A stretch of DNA of 64,000 bases. Source: Elmis aenea (Eukaryota; Arthropoda; Insecta; Coleoptera; Elmidae). Made by a program: the position numbers and the translations under genes. The notes beneath the pieces were generated by a model. It ran no database searches. It was not told the origin of the DNA and saw nothing but the letters and a program-made list of their open reading frames with translations. Below are positions 45,773 through 58,439 of this stretch, piece after piece. The stretch spans positions 52,396,970-52,460,969 of the forward strand of contig OX393579.1 of the NCBI GenBank assembly GCA_947652605.1, given 5' to 3'. Each line of letters begins with the position of its first letter. Position 1 is the first letter of the stretch.

Positions 45773-45976
45773 TTATTTATACACTTCTCTTTTATTTTTT
45801 CCTGCCATTTTTCTTAAAAATATCATTTCAGCTGCCGTTAGTCTCTTCTCATGTTTAGTTGTTAGGGGCCATGTCTCGCTACCATACAACATAGTTGGTA
45901 TTACAACCTTGGTGTGGATTCTGGTTTTTGTTTCTATACTAATTTCTTTTTTCCCAAGAATTAGAAATAAAACCAA
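45773..45976 (-). pseudogene. LINE ORF2 C-terminal fragment
   Basis: Reads LGKKEISIETKTRIHTKVVI followed by PTMLYGSETWPLTTKHEKRL and then AAEMIFLRKMAG. The YGSETW and AEM.FLR blocks are characteristic of insect LINE ORF2 C-termini. About 67 codons remain, with no RT core. Confidence 0.75.
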
Positions 45977-46320
45977 TTAAAATAAGTTTAGAGTATTTTT
46001 TTGCGTTTTTCTCAAAAAGTTGCTTAAGTAAGAGTACTAAAGTTTTGCATGATTTAAAAGAGAAAAAAATCTCTATCAAATGAGTATAATTTAGGTGTAT
46101 CTTGTCATTTAAAAAAATTTAATTGTTTTTCATTGCGCTTTTGTTATTCGAAAAAAACAGAATTTAAATTTGTCTTATGGTCGAAAACTAAGTACCAAAC
46201 AACTTTTATTCACAACATTTTTCCTTAAAGTGGATATTTACTGACATATATAGCATACTCCATACCTTTTGGACCTATTGTATAGAACTGTGTCTCAATA
46301 TTATTGAATGAGGTTAGGAG

Positions 46321-47422
46321 CAGGGACTAAAAACGAAAAAGATTCCGTTCGTTTCTGATCGGCACGAAATATATCGTTTTCGTGAACCGAAATAATAAGG
46401 GTTAAAACCGGTTTTACAATATTTTTTTTGTCGTCAAAAAATCAATTTTTTTTTCAAGTCACTACAACCCTCTATAAATACGATAACAATATTTGCGTAT
46501 CAAATAAAATATAAACGATGACGATGGGGTTTGATGCTCACGGACAGCATATTTTAGACTGGCGAACCATCGCCATATTAAATTTACCAAATCGTTAAAC
46601 ACATTAACATTTAAACATTTTATTAAGTTTAACACCCGTAAGGTGCAAAAACACAACGTGATTAGGTGCAATTAGACACACGATCTTTATCTAAAAATAT
46701 GAAAATATAGCAAGTGCTGTTTTAAATTTGTTTTAGTACTAAAAATCTATGCATTTGAATTAAATAAGATCCTGATGTAATTATTTAAAAAGACAAAAGA
46801 ATGAATTCAAGTGGATAATTTACTAAATGTTATAAATAAAAAAGATATTAAAAAAAAAACTTATATTAACTTGAAATATACTTTAACTTTATAGTTTGTG
46901 CATGCCATACAATATACATTTTCACATTCCGTTAAATCTTACTAGCAACACATCTTCCAATAAATCTTCTTTTACATTAGTCCTTTTCGAAGTAAGAATA
47001 AATTTTACTATTATTATGTCTAAACGCAAATAAAACATACACATTGATAATATATATCCAATCAAGTGTATATTCTATATTGATGATCTAAAAAAAAAAT
47101 TAGAAATAGAGAATATCTGTACCATTAATTGTGTTACACGAAATTGCAAGTATAAACAATAAATTTGTTAATACATATTCACGTAAATATACAGAGAAAA
47201 GTGAAGCTCACTTATTTCAAGTGAGATTTTTTACTGCCTCGTGGAGTCTCCCCAGCACAGCACAAATAAAATTGAAATAGCGACAAAACCGGTTTTGGAA
47301 AATATTTATTTCGTTTTCGTTCTTGAACAAAAAATAATAATTTCGTTTTCGGTTTCGTTTTCGTTCTTAAAAAAAAATTCGGTTAATTTCGTTTAACGTT
47401 TTCGTTCCGTTCTCAGTCCCTG
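46321..47422. mobile_element. hAT-like non-autonomous element (1102 bp)
   Basis: The left end CAGGGACTAAAAACGAAAAAG-like (46321-46341) matches the inverse of the right end CAGGGACTGAGAACGGAACG. CGTTTTCG/CGAAAAC motifs and ACCGGTTTT recur near both ends. GTTAGGAG (46313-46320) and ATTAGGAG (47423-47430) form a 7-of-8 target duplication. No transposase remains inside. Confidence 0.78.
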
Positions 47423-47434
47423 ATTAGGAGTAAT

Positions 47435-48580
47435 AAAATAAAAGTTGTCAATTATGATGCTCTGTTGTTTTTGCTGCCACTAAGCCTTTTTATCACTATC
47501 ATCTGAATAAAATAACGCAAGATTGTTAATTAAGCGTTATCACTGCTTTGTAGTTGTCTCTAGAACTACTGGTCAACTCTTCAAAAACACCGATTTTTTT
47601 CGAACGAAGAATATTAAATTCAAAGTAAGTATATCTAAAGTCGATAAGCTTATAAAAACGTTATAGAAAAATAAAAGATCCGTTTTATAGGATCACGTTG
47701 TAATTTGTGAACTTCTTGAAGAAAAAAAGAATCGCAAAAAATTGTTCAGTAAAGATGTTGTGTTTTAAACGTCCCCATTAATTATGTATATGTGAAACAC
47801 TCCTGGTCGCATTTATATTTCAATAACCTTGTTGCTTTTCACTTTGCAGTTTGTTACTCGGAGAATTCACTTGTTTTTATCGATTTTCAGTGTTTAAATA
47901 TTTAAGAAATTGTTTTATCTTCTCTAAGGGAATTCCACTCCTTCTCGAGTGCAGATCTATGTTTCAGGCCGGGCACACTTATGAGGGGGCCCTAAATAAA
48001 ATTTGCCTCCGCAAAACCAATCGTTTTTTCATAAGTTCCACATATTCAACGGTTTTGAATAAATGAAAGCGAAATCCGTGGTAACGCATTCGACATGGCA
48101 AAAACCGTTCTTATTATGCAAGCGAAGGCTGATTGCTTCTGCGAATCATATTACATTAATAAAACGTGGAAATTAATGATAGGAACGCATGCTGTTTGCA
48201 TAAATAACAAGTTCTTGCATTGATTCATCGCATTGATACTTGAAATTAAGTTACAGCGAAATGTTTTTTATAAATGAACTTGCCACAACGACAAATAATT
48301 GATGGAGAACAAATATCATCCATATAAAACGAACTGGCGTTAATTTAGAGGACAGATGGAGTTCTTTGTGGGCTGGTATGATCCGAAATGTGATTTTTTG
48401 GAAAATATATCGTTTAGAATTCTATTTTATTCAGTGTTGAATTTATTTTTTCACAAGACACATTATTTAAATGAAATTTAAAAAGTACCTTTCAGTATTA
48501 TAGGTGGTAATGATTTTCATATAAACCAATTGATTAGAAAAAGTTGTGGCGAACTCTTCAAATTCAATAAATTTTCTGCA
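47435..48580. other. Spacer, no gene recognised
   Basis: A plus-strand 71-codon frame at 47851-48066 has no recognisable family. Otherwise AT-rich. Confidence 0.5.
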
Positions 48581-48585
48581 TATTA

Positions 48586-49920
48586 GGGGAAAGTACCCAT
48601 GAATGGGACAGTCCTTGGATGGGACATTCTTAATACACTATAGTTAAACACAAATCTTTATGTACGTGCACTCACCAATAGATGGTAGATCGCGTACCTA
48701 ATGTACTACCCCATTTCGAAGTTCTCATGTTGATATACAATCGTGTAATATCAGAATTAACATTGTGTAACTAAAAAGTAAATATTGTTGTTTGTGAACT
48801 CAATGATATCTTGAAAAAGTTTAATGAAATTCGGTAACTCCAACAACTTATTTAAGTACATGCATATTATACCTATTAAATAATAAAACTTCAAGTCAAT
48901 TAGCTTTTAGGTTAAGTGTCAGTAAAGTTATGTTTGACAAATTGTCCCTATCCTCTGAATGGGACATATTACTGATCCTTAATTGGGACACGTCGCAAAC
49001 AAGGATGACTTTTTTTATTTAAAGAATTTATATATTCTTACTCTAAAACAGTTTTTGTTATAAATATTTAGATATTTTTTGCTTAATTTAAACTTTAAAG
49101 GATAAAATGGAAAAACAGAAAAGGATCCGCGTTTCCTCAACGCAATGGAATCGGCGGTGAAATAATTAAAAATAAGGTTTCTATTCGGGAAGTTGCAAAA
49201 TGCACAGGTATTTCTAAATCTTCTTTACATAGAGCTGTTAATAAAGCAAAACGAGAACCCACACTTTTAAACACGATCCAAATATTGGAAATCGCAGAAT
49301 ATTTTCAAAAAATGAGGAAACAGCATTATCCGAATATTTTCAGTCTGCTTCAAAAATGTGTCACGGATTAACTACACTGCAAGCCAGAAAACTAGCATAT
49401 CAGTTTGCTGTAGCATGTAGCTTTAAAAATTAATCTTCCGAAAAAGTGGGAAGAAAATAAAAAAGCAGGTAGAAAATGGCTAATAAATTTTTTTATATTT
49501 AGAAAAAGGCATTGGAAAAATTCTTTAATATTATTTATAATGTTGTAAAGTTATAAAAAACGCTGTCTTTTATGTTATCTTATATATTTTATATTATCTC
49601 ATCTTGCATTTATGTTTATAACATTTCAAGTTGTTTACTGATTAATAAATAAAAATTATATGTGGCGTTCCATTCATTGATTTCTCATGTCCCACTCTAG
49701 GAACAAGTGTTCCCATATTTGGACATCGCACTCAAAATATATTTCTATTTATAAAAATTTGTTAACGTTACAAATCACGTTTACTTGTTTCAAAACACTT
49801 TTGTTACATTAAAACACATTACTGGGGTTTCGTGGGGTAACACAGCATATTCATCTGAGCTATTATTGAAAAATTTGTCCAACAATTAAGAAAATTGTCC
49901 CATTCATGGGTACTTTCCCC
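48586..49920 (+). mobile_element. pogo-like element with repeated AATGGGACA motif (1335 bp)
   Basis: The left end GGGGAAAGTACCCATGAATG and its inverse at the right are perfect over more than 20 bp, with TA on each side (48584-48585 and 49921-49922). GAATGGGACA-type motifs recur near 48602, 48616, 48955 and 48981, and inversely near 49688 and 49896. The middle holds the remnant of a pogo-type DNA-binding domain but no DDE catalytic domain. Confidence 0.82.
49108..49500 (+). pseudogene. Decayed pogo-type transposase DNA-binding region
   Basis: After ATG (49107) the frame shifts. About 49155-49250 reads NKVSIREVAKCTGISKSSLH, a psq/HTH motif like those opening pogo transposases. About 49350-49500 reads CHGLTTLQARKLAYQFAVA and then, after a stop and shift, KKWEENKKAGRKWL, matching the CENP-B-type second helix-turn-helix of the same family. 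The catalytic part is absent. Several stops and shifts prevent translation. Confidence 0.75.
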
Positions 49921-49924
49921 TACC

Positions 49925-51765
49925 TATTAATATAGTAGTTTTTCTGTCACACTGACATAAAATAACCGAAGCTTAACGTAAACGCTTATATTTTACTGCA
50001 CAAGCACAAGAAGTTTGAATTTTGGGTGTGCTTGATAACTTTTTTACGGGGAGGAGAGTTGCGTCCCGACGTAACGATACTTATTGTGGTAAAACAAGTA
50101 AATAATCGACCCCCTATAGAAAAGGAACAATGGGAAAAGAGGAAATAAAGCTTCTTTCGGAGTTGCACAGATTCGAGTCGCGCGATTGCCTCTTAAAGTA
50201 GAATTTAACGTAGCGAGTTTCAAAGTTTGGAGGTTGCAAAACTTTATATAATGCCTTTGTAGCAACGTGGCAGCCTGTCACAGACGTTAATGTCTGATAT
50301 CATGCACTTCTAACTGATTTATAACAGTTTTACGTTACGATAAACGAGCAACGACTGCCTGATTCCGCTGCCCTTACAAATCATTATTTTTGTATGGCAA
50401 GAGTTTACAAGAAAAAACAACAATTACGACATCTAAACGTTATCAGCAGCTCCACACATAAAATCATTAGGTAAAAAACAACAGTGGTAAAGAACTTTTT
50501 CCAACACCACTGGGATAGAAATTCTGCCATTAGCGGACAAATCATATTATTTTAGTCCAGAGTACTCTTTCAACTAAAAATAATTCTCGCATTTTTCTAG
50601 CAAACTTTAATAATCGATTTACTCCCTGCAACGATATTTTTCTAAATTATTTTACGGGTAATTTGGTGCTTATTAGTTCTTTTCTTACTATGAAGAACCT
50701 AATACCTAGTTACAAATCTCCTCCAATTTTGGTTGATGTTAAAAAAGCTTTTCCTTGCTCCCTTCCAATTTTAAGGTGCGTTTATCCACAAATTTTCTAA
50801 ATTTCAAACTTCACTCACATTTTCCATTTTAAGGTATAAAAATATTTATATCGGAACTCGTATCAAATAATAAATGTATTTCAAAAATTTTCCTTCGTTT
50901 TTTTTTAAGTTCCCAAGTTCTTCAGTGTGCTTAACCGACCAGTTCAGCAAAAACATTACATTAAAGAAATTAATTTGGACAAAAACTGGTAGTGATGAGA
51001 AAACGAAGACATAAAGCATTAAAAAATACCTTAAACCAAACTTAAAAATAAAACTATTCGACTGAATGAACAAAAAAATGTATTCCAGTAACAATTAAGC
51101 CAACAAAATTGTTTAGACAACAAGCACAACCGGAAATTATTGTTACAAAACTGGAATGACTAAATCTACTGCACAATTTCAACTTAAAACACTTCCTGGT
51201 CTTTACGAAATTCAATTTAAAAACACAAAGTTTACGACGAAATAAATTTCAAACATACGGACCTTTCAAAAACGCTTCAAACATATTGAAAGACATCGCA
51301 TTCCCGTTCAGGAATTGAAGATTAATTTCGAAAATTTTCTCAAGGGTATCCCGTGACTCGTAAATCACAATATGATTGAATGTCCTAAAAATGCCGTAAA
51401 ATGCAAAATGTGTCATAAAGTTACATGCAAAATCAATAAAACTCTGAGCAAAGTTGATTTGTGTTAGGAATCCACGTGAAGAATTCGAAACTTTCAAGTT
51501 TCATGTGAGCCGCTTCGGTCATCCAAGGATTAGACTTTTTATTTTACTAGTTCCTCAATAAATGTGTTAAACGATCGGCTAGTAAGTTTAACTGTCATTG
51601 TTATCGACCACCAAAGTTTTATTTAAACGCATCTAAAGCTGCTGAGTAATAGTTAAACCGTGCAATGAAATAGATTGATGGGTAATTGATTTAAACCTAA
51701 TAAATATCTAAGAATGTGCAATTACAAACACCATTTACTAGGAGAGTGAAGGTAAATTTATATAT
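49925..51765. other. AT-rich spacer, no gene recognised
   Basis: Minus-strand frames of 60-82 codons (near 49986-50265, 50846-51094 and 51249-51497) show no domain. Confidence 0.5.
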
Positions 51766-51770
51766 TTATA

Positions 51771-51875
51771 CAGGGTTCTCGTTTTTCGAGGGCCACTATG
51801 GGGATCTCGTAAACGGTAAGAGTTACGACTTCGGTTAAATTAGGGCATGCTGGAAATGTAATCTGGGACACCCTG
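51771..51875. mobile_element. Short TA-flanked MITE (105 bp)
   Basis: Runs from CAGGGTTCTCG to GGGACACCCTG with TA outside both (51769-51770 and 51876-51877). The right end is shared with 16474-16488. The inverted repeat is only about seven bases, so this is a minimal or internally deleted relic. Confidence 0.55.
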
Positions 51876-51879
51876 TATT

Positions 51880-52675
51880 GTTTTTTTTTTGTACTACAAA
51901 TGTCATCAATATTAACTTTTAGTTTTCCAATAACTGAAAATTGAGAAATTTGCAGAACGCCGTTTTGAGCGAAGTCTCTAGTGCCTTGCAATTATGCTTC
52001 TCAAAAGCTCGCAACCAATTTTCTTTTGAAATGCTGAGGAAAAATCATATTTTTTGTTTTGTTGTTACAATTCCATTAAAGATATTTATTTAATTGTGAG
52101 GTGTTATTCATTTTGATTTGAAATACAGTTGGTGCAACAATATATAAAAATTAAAGATTATCCAGTAATGTCCTTCTAAAAATGCATTACAAATTAGAGA
52201 CGCAAGCTCGAGAAGACGTAAAAACAGCGCCAATTAGTTAAAATAGCAATTTATCATGCGGATTCGCAAGCAAAAGCGCGCGCTAATAACACATAAACGT
52301 CCCACTTTTTAAATTCGCGTCAATTTATGACATTGAGGCGTCCATAAAATGTAATCTAAATATAATTCCGGGCGACCCAAGTAGCGCTGAATCTGGTATG
52401 AAGTGGTAACACGTGTAATATATGGATGCAGCTAAGCGGTGCCCGGGATGTCGGCACTTGCCGGGGATGATGAACGATGGCCCGACCCTTCCGTCCAGTT
52501 CGAAAACTTCGCCTAAATAATAGACCCACACATCACGTCAGGTGTGCGCGGGTTTAAACAAAAGCACGCCTGCGAAACTTGAAAGCGCCGTTTACTTTTT
52601 GTTTTATTGTGATAAAACGAAATTCGATATATCACTCGGGGAAATCCAAGGAGTTAGGGGATGCTTACAGAAACG
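51880..52675. other. Spacer, no gene recognised
   Basis: Includes a less AT-rich segment (52320-52570) without recognisable coding. A minus-strand frame at 52325-52531 has no domain. Confidence 0.45.
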
Positions 52676-52679
52676 GACT

Positions 52680-53412
52680 CGCACTTAAATTTATGAGTGG
52701 AGTGCCTCTTCCTGATGCCGAATTGGTGCATTGGAATCAGCTGGTTTTACTCCAGGTACGGTTTAATTCGCTTTAGGAGTAATTTTTTCATCTTTGACAT
52801 TACTGGCAATAAGCTTATTGGTCTGTACGAGTTCACTTCGTCAGGGTTTTTCCTGGTCTAGGTAATAAAATTATTTGTGCGACTTTCCACTGTGCTGGAA
52901 AGTAAGTTAGTCGTAGAACGGCATTAAAGATTATGGTTATTTGCGTTATTGTCTCTTCCGGCAGTTCTTTTAGTACCTTACCAGTAATGAGATCATATCC
53001 TGGAGCTTTTCCTCATTTAGATCTTTTTGTATGATGTTTCTCACTTCTTTTAGCTCAAATTTTATGGAAGATCCATTTGATGAGGGACTTCAAGGTAGCG
53101 TCGTATCTCTGAGTTCAGGTGTTTCGCTAGAAAAAGGTTTGAACACAGTTTTTACGTGTTTGACGAAAGTTTCGGCTTTATCTCCATTGCTTCTGGCTCA
53201 TTTATATTTTTCTCCTTAGTAGCTTTCCATAGAGAGTAGTCACTTCCCGAAAGTCCCTGCAGGTATTCGGCTATTACCTTGTTTTTTTCTTCTTTTATTA
53301 GTTTCTTTAATTATTTTATGGCCTTATTTAGCTGGGCTTTGTCGTGTGGTGATCTTGAGTCTTGCCATTTCTTATCAAGTTTTCGCTTTTCTATGATCTT
53401 GGTTTTTATAAA
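52680..53412 (-). pseudogene. jockey-like LINE: linker and N-terminal reverse transcriptase
   Basis: Read on the minus strand from 53412 down, broken frames give KIIEKRKLDKKWQDSRSPHD, then DYSLWKATKEKN. Near 53010-52960 comes PGYDLITGKVLKELPEETI, and near 52880-52810 the blocks FPAQWKVAQIILL and NPDEVNSYRPISLLP. The last part is LIPMHQFGIRKRHST near 52720-52690. This is the exact order of the endonuclease-RT linker and RT motifs 0-2 of jockey-type LINEs. Stops and at least one shift disable it, and it is truncated before the FADD motif. Confidence 0.85.
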
Positions 53413-53414
53413 AA

Positions 53415-55150
53415 AAACACACTGACTGCACAAGAAACAAAAAACCCGAAATCATTTATTTTGAAATTAAATAACCAAGACTATCTGGTCCACACAATAC
53501 AGCATTTTCCACATAGCCAGTCCGTCCCTGGGTCGCAATAGAACGATCACGCAAAAACCTAACATCCCTTTTTTTTTTATAACATGTGCAAATGTTTAAG
53601 AACCACTTACAACGGCGAAATTATAGCACGTGCGCTCTTTAATGGTGATTTGAACGGAGTCCCGCACACAACTAGCGTTTTACGAAAACGTTAGAAAGAA
53701 GATATAAAGTTCCAACTTCTGACAGAAAAATGAGCAATAAAATTTCGTACAACGTAACAGCGCTTAGACACTAAGCTGACGCTGAGGGCAAAGGATTGCC
53801 GTTTTATAATATTTGATTTACTTCCAAAGTACAAGCATTTATTTTTTCCTCCATCTTTTCCAACACCTATTATTGTAGCATTGCATCAATAACAGTTTTT
53901 AGCGCAAGGTAAGCAGCAATAGTAGATTGACAAATACATGGAATAAGAACTGGAGTTCTTATAAGGTTTAAACAATATTAAGATCGTGAACTGCAGCTTT
54001 AAGCGTGTAATTTAATAACAGTTATTAATTTATGATTCCAGGAACGTTATTCATCCTTGTAATTGCCGCATAATCTAAACTGGACACCCTACAGTCTAAG
54101 GCAACTGCGATCGACTTTGTAATAAATGATTCAAACTCGCTGTATCGGAAGGCAGCAATTTATTTTATCAAAAGAAATTAAATCAGCCAGTTCCTCATAA
54201 AGTTCATTTTGCAAGCTACTGACAAAGCTTTGTAGCAAAAATTCTCATCCACAATAAAACCCATCATCAAACGAGCCAGCAATTATAATTGCGAAACAAA
54301 TGAACCCTTAAAACTTTTAATTCTAGCGGATATAGATTTATAGATCCACAAAGGAATCGTGATCATTTGATTTCAATGACATGACAGTGAACCTCTGGAA
54401 TAAATTATAAAATAATCGCTCCAAGTTTGTTCAAAATAGTTCCGAATTTGCGGATTCTTTCCCGCCCGGACAAACAAATCATGAAACAAAATGCTTGGCG
54501 GAAATTTTGCGGTGTTTTCGAATAGCGGCGAAACTATTTCCTCTTCTGGAAACAAACAAATCCTTTTATGAGTCGCTATCGTGAGGAATATTTGCTAAGA
54601 CCACGGAAATTCGTAACTTGTTCTTGCCACTACACTGCATTAAACTGCCAGGTTTTCTACCGTACCAAATTCCACTATATATAAATAAATTTCGTGCTAA
54701 AGTTGTCTAGATCCGATAAGGATAAAGCGCATATTTACTTATAAATCAACAATTACAAGTTTGCGTTTGCATAAAATTACTTAATGCATCTGGATTAGCT
54801 AATACAAATAACCTTTAATCTGATGCTATTTTTGCTTTGAAATTTACTGTTGATGAGTACAGGGTGCACCACTTGCAAGTTTCCAGCCCTATAGCTTGAT
54901 TTTTCTGATACTGTAGTACGTAGTTCTGAAACGTAGTAATTATAAATTAATGTGATTACAATGGTGCATTTTCCAAATCATTTATCTTTTCTTTTTCTTT
55001 AAATTGCTAGATGGGTCTTGGTGTTTTAAGTGACTTAGAGCAATCCAGTGAAAAATGAACTTGCCAAAATATTTCTTTGATTCAATTTTTGTTATTTTAA
55101 ATAATAATTTTTTTGTAAATGTATTTAAACAATATATCATGAATTAGACA
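53415..55150. other. AT-rich spacer with one repeat end
   Basis: TA then CAGGGTGCACCAC at 54858 is a lone repeat end with no inverse partner. No gene recognised. Confidence 0.5.
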
Positions 55151-55154
55151 TAAT

Positions 55155-56180
55155 AAAAGCGATGTAGTAAATATTGTAAGAACCCAAAATGAAGAACCGT
55201 AAGAGTTTGAAACAAAAGAGGGCTTAAAACAAAGATGCGTGCTCAGCCCATTATTATTTTCAGTGGTCACAGATGGGGTAATTAAAGAAGTAAAACAAAA
55301 AATAAGACCGTTTCACCTAGGCAACTAAAAAATGGAAAAAATAAACATAACTGAGCTAGTGTTCGCAGAGGACATGGTCTTAGTCGCGGAAACAGAAAAC
55401 AATCTGCAAATTTATCTGAAAACTCTAAACCAGGAATTGAAAAAAATTAATATTAAAATAAATACCGGAAAAACTAAAAACTATGGTCGTTACAGCAGAG
55501 AACAAAGGGCATAACATCACTTTAAATGGGCTTAGGTTGGAACAGGTAGAAAGCTTCAAATATTTAGTAGTGATCATAGAAAAAAATGGAGGAATGGACA
55601 AGGAAATGAGCGAAAGGACAGGTAATGTGGGAAGAATATTTAACAGTTTAAGAACAACATATTTTGGAAATAGAGAAGTCCCAAAACGAACAAAAGTAGA
55701 AGTGGTCAAAAAGGTAGTAACCCCGGCATTTTTATACGGAAAAGAAACGTAGACACTCACAAATAAACATACAAGCCGAGTGAATGCAGCAGAAATGAGG
55801 TTTCTAAAAAAAAAAACCAAGGAAAAACCAAAAAAGATAGAATCAGAAATGAAACATATAGAGAACAATTTAAGATAAAATCAGTTGAGACAAAAATACA
55901 AAAAAGACAGCTGGGAAGGTTGGAACACATTTATAGGATGAAAGAAGGAAGGTTAACCAGAAAAGCTTAGGAAGCAAGATCACAGGGAAAAACAAGAGGT
56001 AGACCGAGAAAAACATGACAAGACGAAATTAAAAAAAAACAGTAACGGATAGAAACATCAAATGGAAAGACATAAAAAAGCTAGCACAAGACAGAAAAAC
56101 ATGGAAAAAAGTCAGCACAACACAACTCAACAGTCCTACACATAACAGTAGAAGGACTCATGGATAAATAAAAAATCACT
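55155..56180 (+). pseudogene. LINE reverse transcriptase C-terminal half
   Basis: Reads GLKQRCVLSPLLFSVVTDG (RT motif before the active site), then LVFAEDMVLVAETENN where FAED replaces FADD. Next come TLNGLRLEQVESFKYL, NVGRIFNSLRTTYFG, FLYGKET followed by a stop, AAEMRFL and RNETYREQFK. The C-terminal tail has GRPRK. Stops, a frameshift near 55480 and the changed active-site residue make it inactive. It ends CAGTAGAAGGACTCA and shares both ends with the deleted copy at 30498-30725. Confidence 0.85.
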
Positions 56181-56184
56181 AGTC

Positions 56185-57550
56185 TAGGCAATTTCAATTT
56201 TCTCAAATAGTGTGTATAAAAAATTGAAGAGAGGGTTACAAGAAATTAATTATTAGAATTTAAATTTATCCTTTTTTATACAAGATCTCTTGTTGATCCT
56301 GAACCAGTTTTAATCTCCCATTTCTTAATCAATTAAAAAATAGAATTTATATTGATAGACAAAGAATGTCTCAAAACTGATCTAGCATTTTTTCATAAAG
56401 TAAGGAATTATTAATTAAACTAACTTGTTACCATTACTGCATGAACCAATCAAATAATATAAGTACTTACAAGCAAAAACTACAATTTTATAATAAAATA
56501 TCGCTAAAAAGGTTTAATTTTTGTAAGACCCGAGTACATATTCGCAAAGAGCTCGTAAGTCAATGCATATTGTTCAAAAAGCGCAAAGCTCTATCTCTCT
56601 AAATAACCAAGTAATAGGGCTGGAAAACTTTAGTTGAGACGTCCCGCATGTAAGTCAACAAAAAAAGTTATCTGACAAATCGGATATTACAAACTTCTGA
56701 GTAAACAAAGCTTACGGGATTTAAGAATGAGATTTATTTGTGTAATCCCATTTTCAAACAGCTTTTTTATTCAGATAAAACTGATCAATCCCGCGAAAAT
56801 TTCGCTACGCTGACATCTTGCAGGGGTTGACATAACTCAGAAGGATTTCCCATCAAAACTCGGACAGATTTGCCATCACGCTAAATCCAATATCGCGATA
56901 TTAAGCAAGGTCATCAACAAAAACCCCAGCGTATGTTTAGGTGATTCGAAAAAATCCCTTACCTAGGAGAGAGCTGGCAGTTAGTAAAATTTAGTGAATG
57001 ATTCCCGACGCCTTGGAGTCCCTTTCAGCTTATAAAAAAGGTTCGAATTCTGCATTAGGACCGGCTAGCACACATTCCGCATCGTTCTTCATTCCCATCG
57101 CCATTTTTCTCGTTCGACAGCGTCATTGTAGTATAACACACCGCGAGGAACGGACCGGTTTTTGCAAAATACTCGGGCCATTTGTAACTTATCTGGACGG
57201 AATATCTCCATATTTCAAACCGATAATGCGTTTTGAATACGTCTGCGTTTGATGTAAAGGACGCTTTTCGTCCTTTTCCCATCGAGAGCTGACTCAATCG
57301 ATCGATTATTAAATGGCTATAATATTAAGTCCGCGCGATAAGTGAAAAAGAATGAATACAATATACACTCTCGGTCCCCCGCTAATTCAATTTAGCTTAA
57401 CACCTGGTACAATGGCTGAGTCCAACGGTTATTACAATTTTTATAGGGGATATGCATATTGAGTAGTCTTGGATGCATTACGAAAGCGAACGAGCTCTGC
57501 AGCTACCCGGATCTAGAGATTGAAAAACGCCTTTCATACAAAACTTGAAT
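56185..57550. other. Spacer, no gene recognised
   Basis: Opposed frames at 56998-57297 shadow one another. The segment 56990-57310 is less AT-rich than its surroundings but has no splice-bounded exon I can support. Confidence 0.45.
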
Positions 57551-57552
57551 GC

Positions 57553-58030
57553 AAAGATAATTTACATGCACCTAAAATCAACATCAAAATTTAGTAGACT
57601 TACGTTCTATGCACTGTGACATTATGCCGGCATCAATTTTGTTTTAGTTTACTTCAGTGTTATTTTATAAACTCTTAAATGAATAACATGGAACAAATAC
57701 TGACGCATAGATTTGCACGCACCTAAAATCAACATCAACATTTAGTAGACTTACGTTCTATGTACTGTGACGCTGCCGGCATCAATTTTGTTTTAGTTTA
57801 CTTCAGCGTTATTTCATAAACTCTTAAATGAATAACATGGAACAAATAGTGACGCATAGATTTGCACGCACCTAAAATCAACATCAACATTTAGTAGACT
57901 TACGTTCTATGTACTGTGACGCTGCCGGCATCAATTTTGTTTTAGTTTACTTCAGTGTTATTTCATAAACTCTTAAATGAATAACATGGAACAAATACTG
58001 ACGCATATATTTGCATGCACCTAAAATCAA
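57553..58030. repeat. Tandem satellite, about 150-bp unit, three copies and a stub
   Basis: CCTAAAATCAACATCAA recurs at 57571, 57722 and 57871, and CCTAAAATCAA again at 58020, giving steps of 151, 149 and 149 bp. The copies are nearly identical, with one 2-bp length difference (ATTATGCCGG against CGCTGCCGG) and a few substitutions. The array stops abruptly at 58031 against a LINE fragment. Confidence 0.92.
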
Positions 58031-58435
58031 GGTGCATCAGCGATGTTCCTTAGTGTTTTGTTCTGAAATCTCTGGATGACCTGAATATTCCTCTGTTTGG
58101 TGCATCCCCATTGCTGTATCCCATATGTCCATACATGCTTTAAAATTTGCTTGTAAAGCAAAAGTTTATTATGTAGGGACAAAGAGGAATTCCTCCCGAT
58201 TAGCCAGTACATTTTTTTACATTTGATGCCTATTTCTTCCCTATTTTTCTTGACATGAGCCTTCCAGCGTAGCTTAGCATAATACATAAGTATTTTGCTG
58301 TGTTGGAGTATGGAATTTGTTTATTATTTAAGTTGATTGGTACACGTTCAATTCTCTTGTTGATAAAATTGACATGTACTGACTTGGTTTCATTTAACTT
58401 TATACGCCATGTTTAAAATTGTGTTAAAGAAAATG
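58027..58435 (-). pseudogene. jockey-like LINE ORF2 segment
   Basis: From about 58420 down, frames read WRIKLNETKSVHVNF, then IERVPINLNNKQIPYSNTAK. The open part 58287-58027 has LRWKAHVKKNREEI, KKMYWLIGRNSSLSLHNKLL and WTYGIQQWGCTKQRN, then IQRFQNKTLRNIADAP. This is the RT thumb and C-terminal block of jockey-type LINEs. One frameshift sits near 58285. It is cut at its 3' side exactly where the satellite begins. Confidence 0.85.
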
Positions 58436-58439
58436 AGAG

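Noticed and set aside
52579..52776. Plus-strand open frame ending in a donor-like CAG/GTACGG, which looked like an exon
   Set aside because: The opposite strand encodes the jockey-like RT blocks (QFGIRKRHST and preceding motifs), so the frame is a shadow.
57553..58030. CRISPR array
   Set aside because: The repeats are contiguous 150-bp units without spacers, in a eukaryotic context; this is a satellite.
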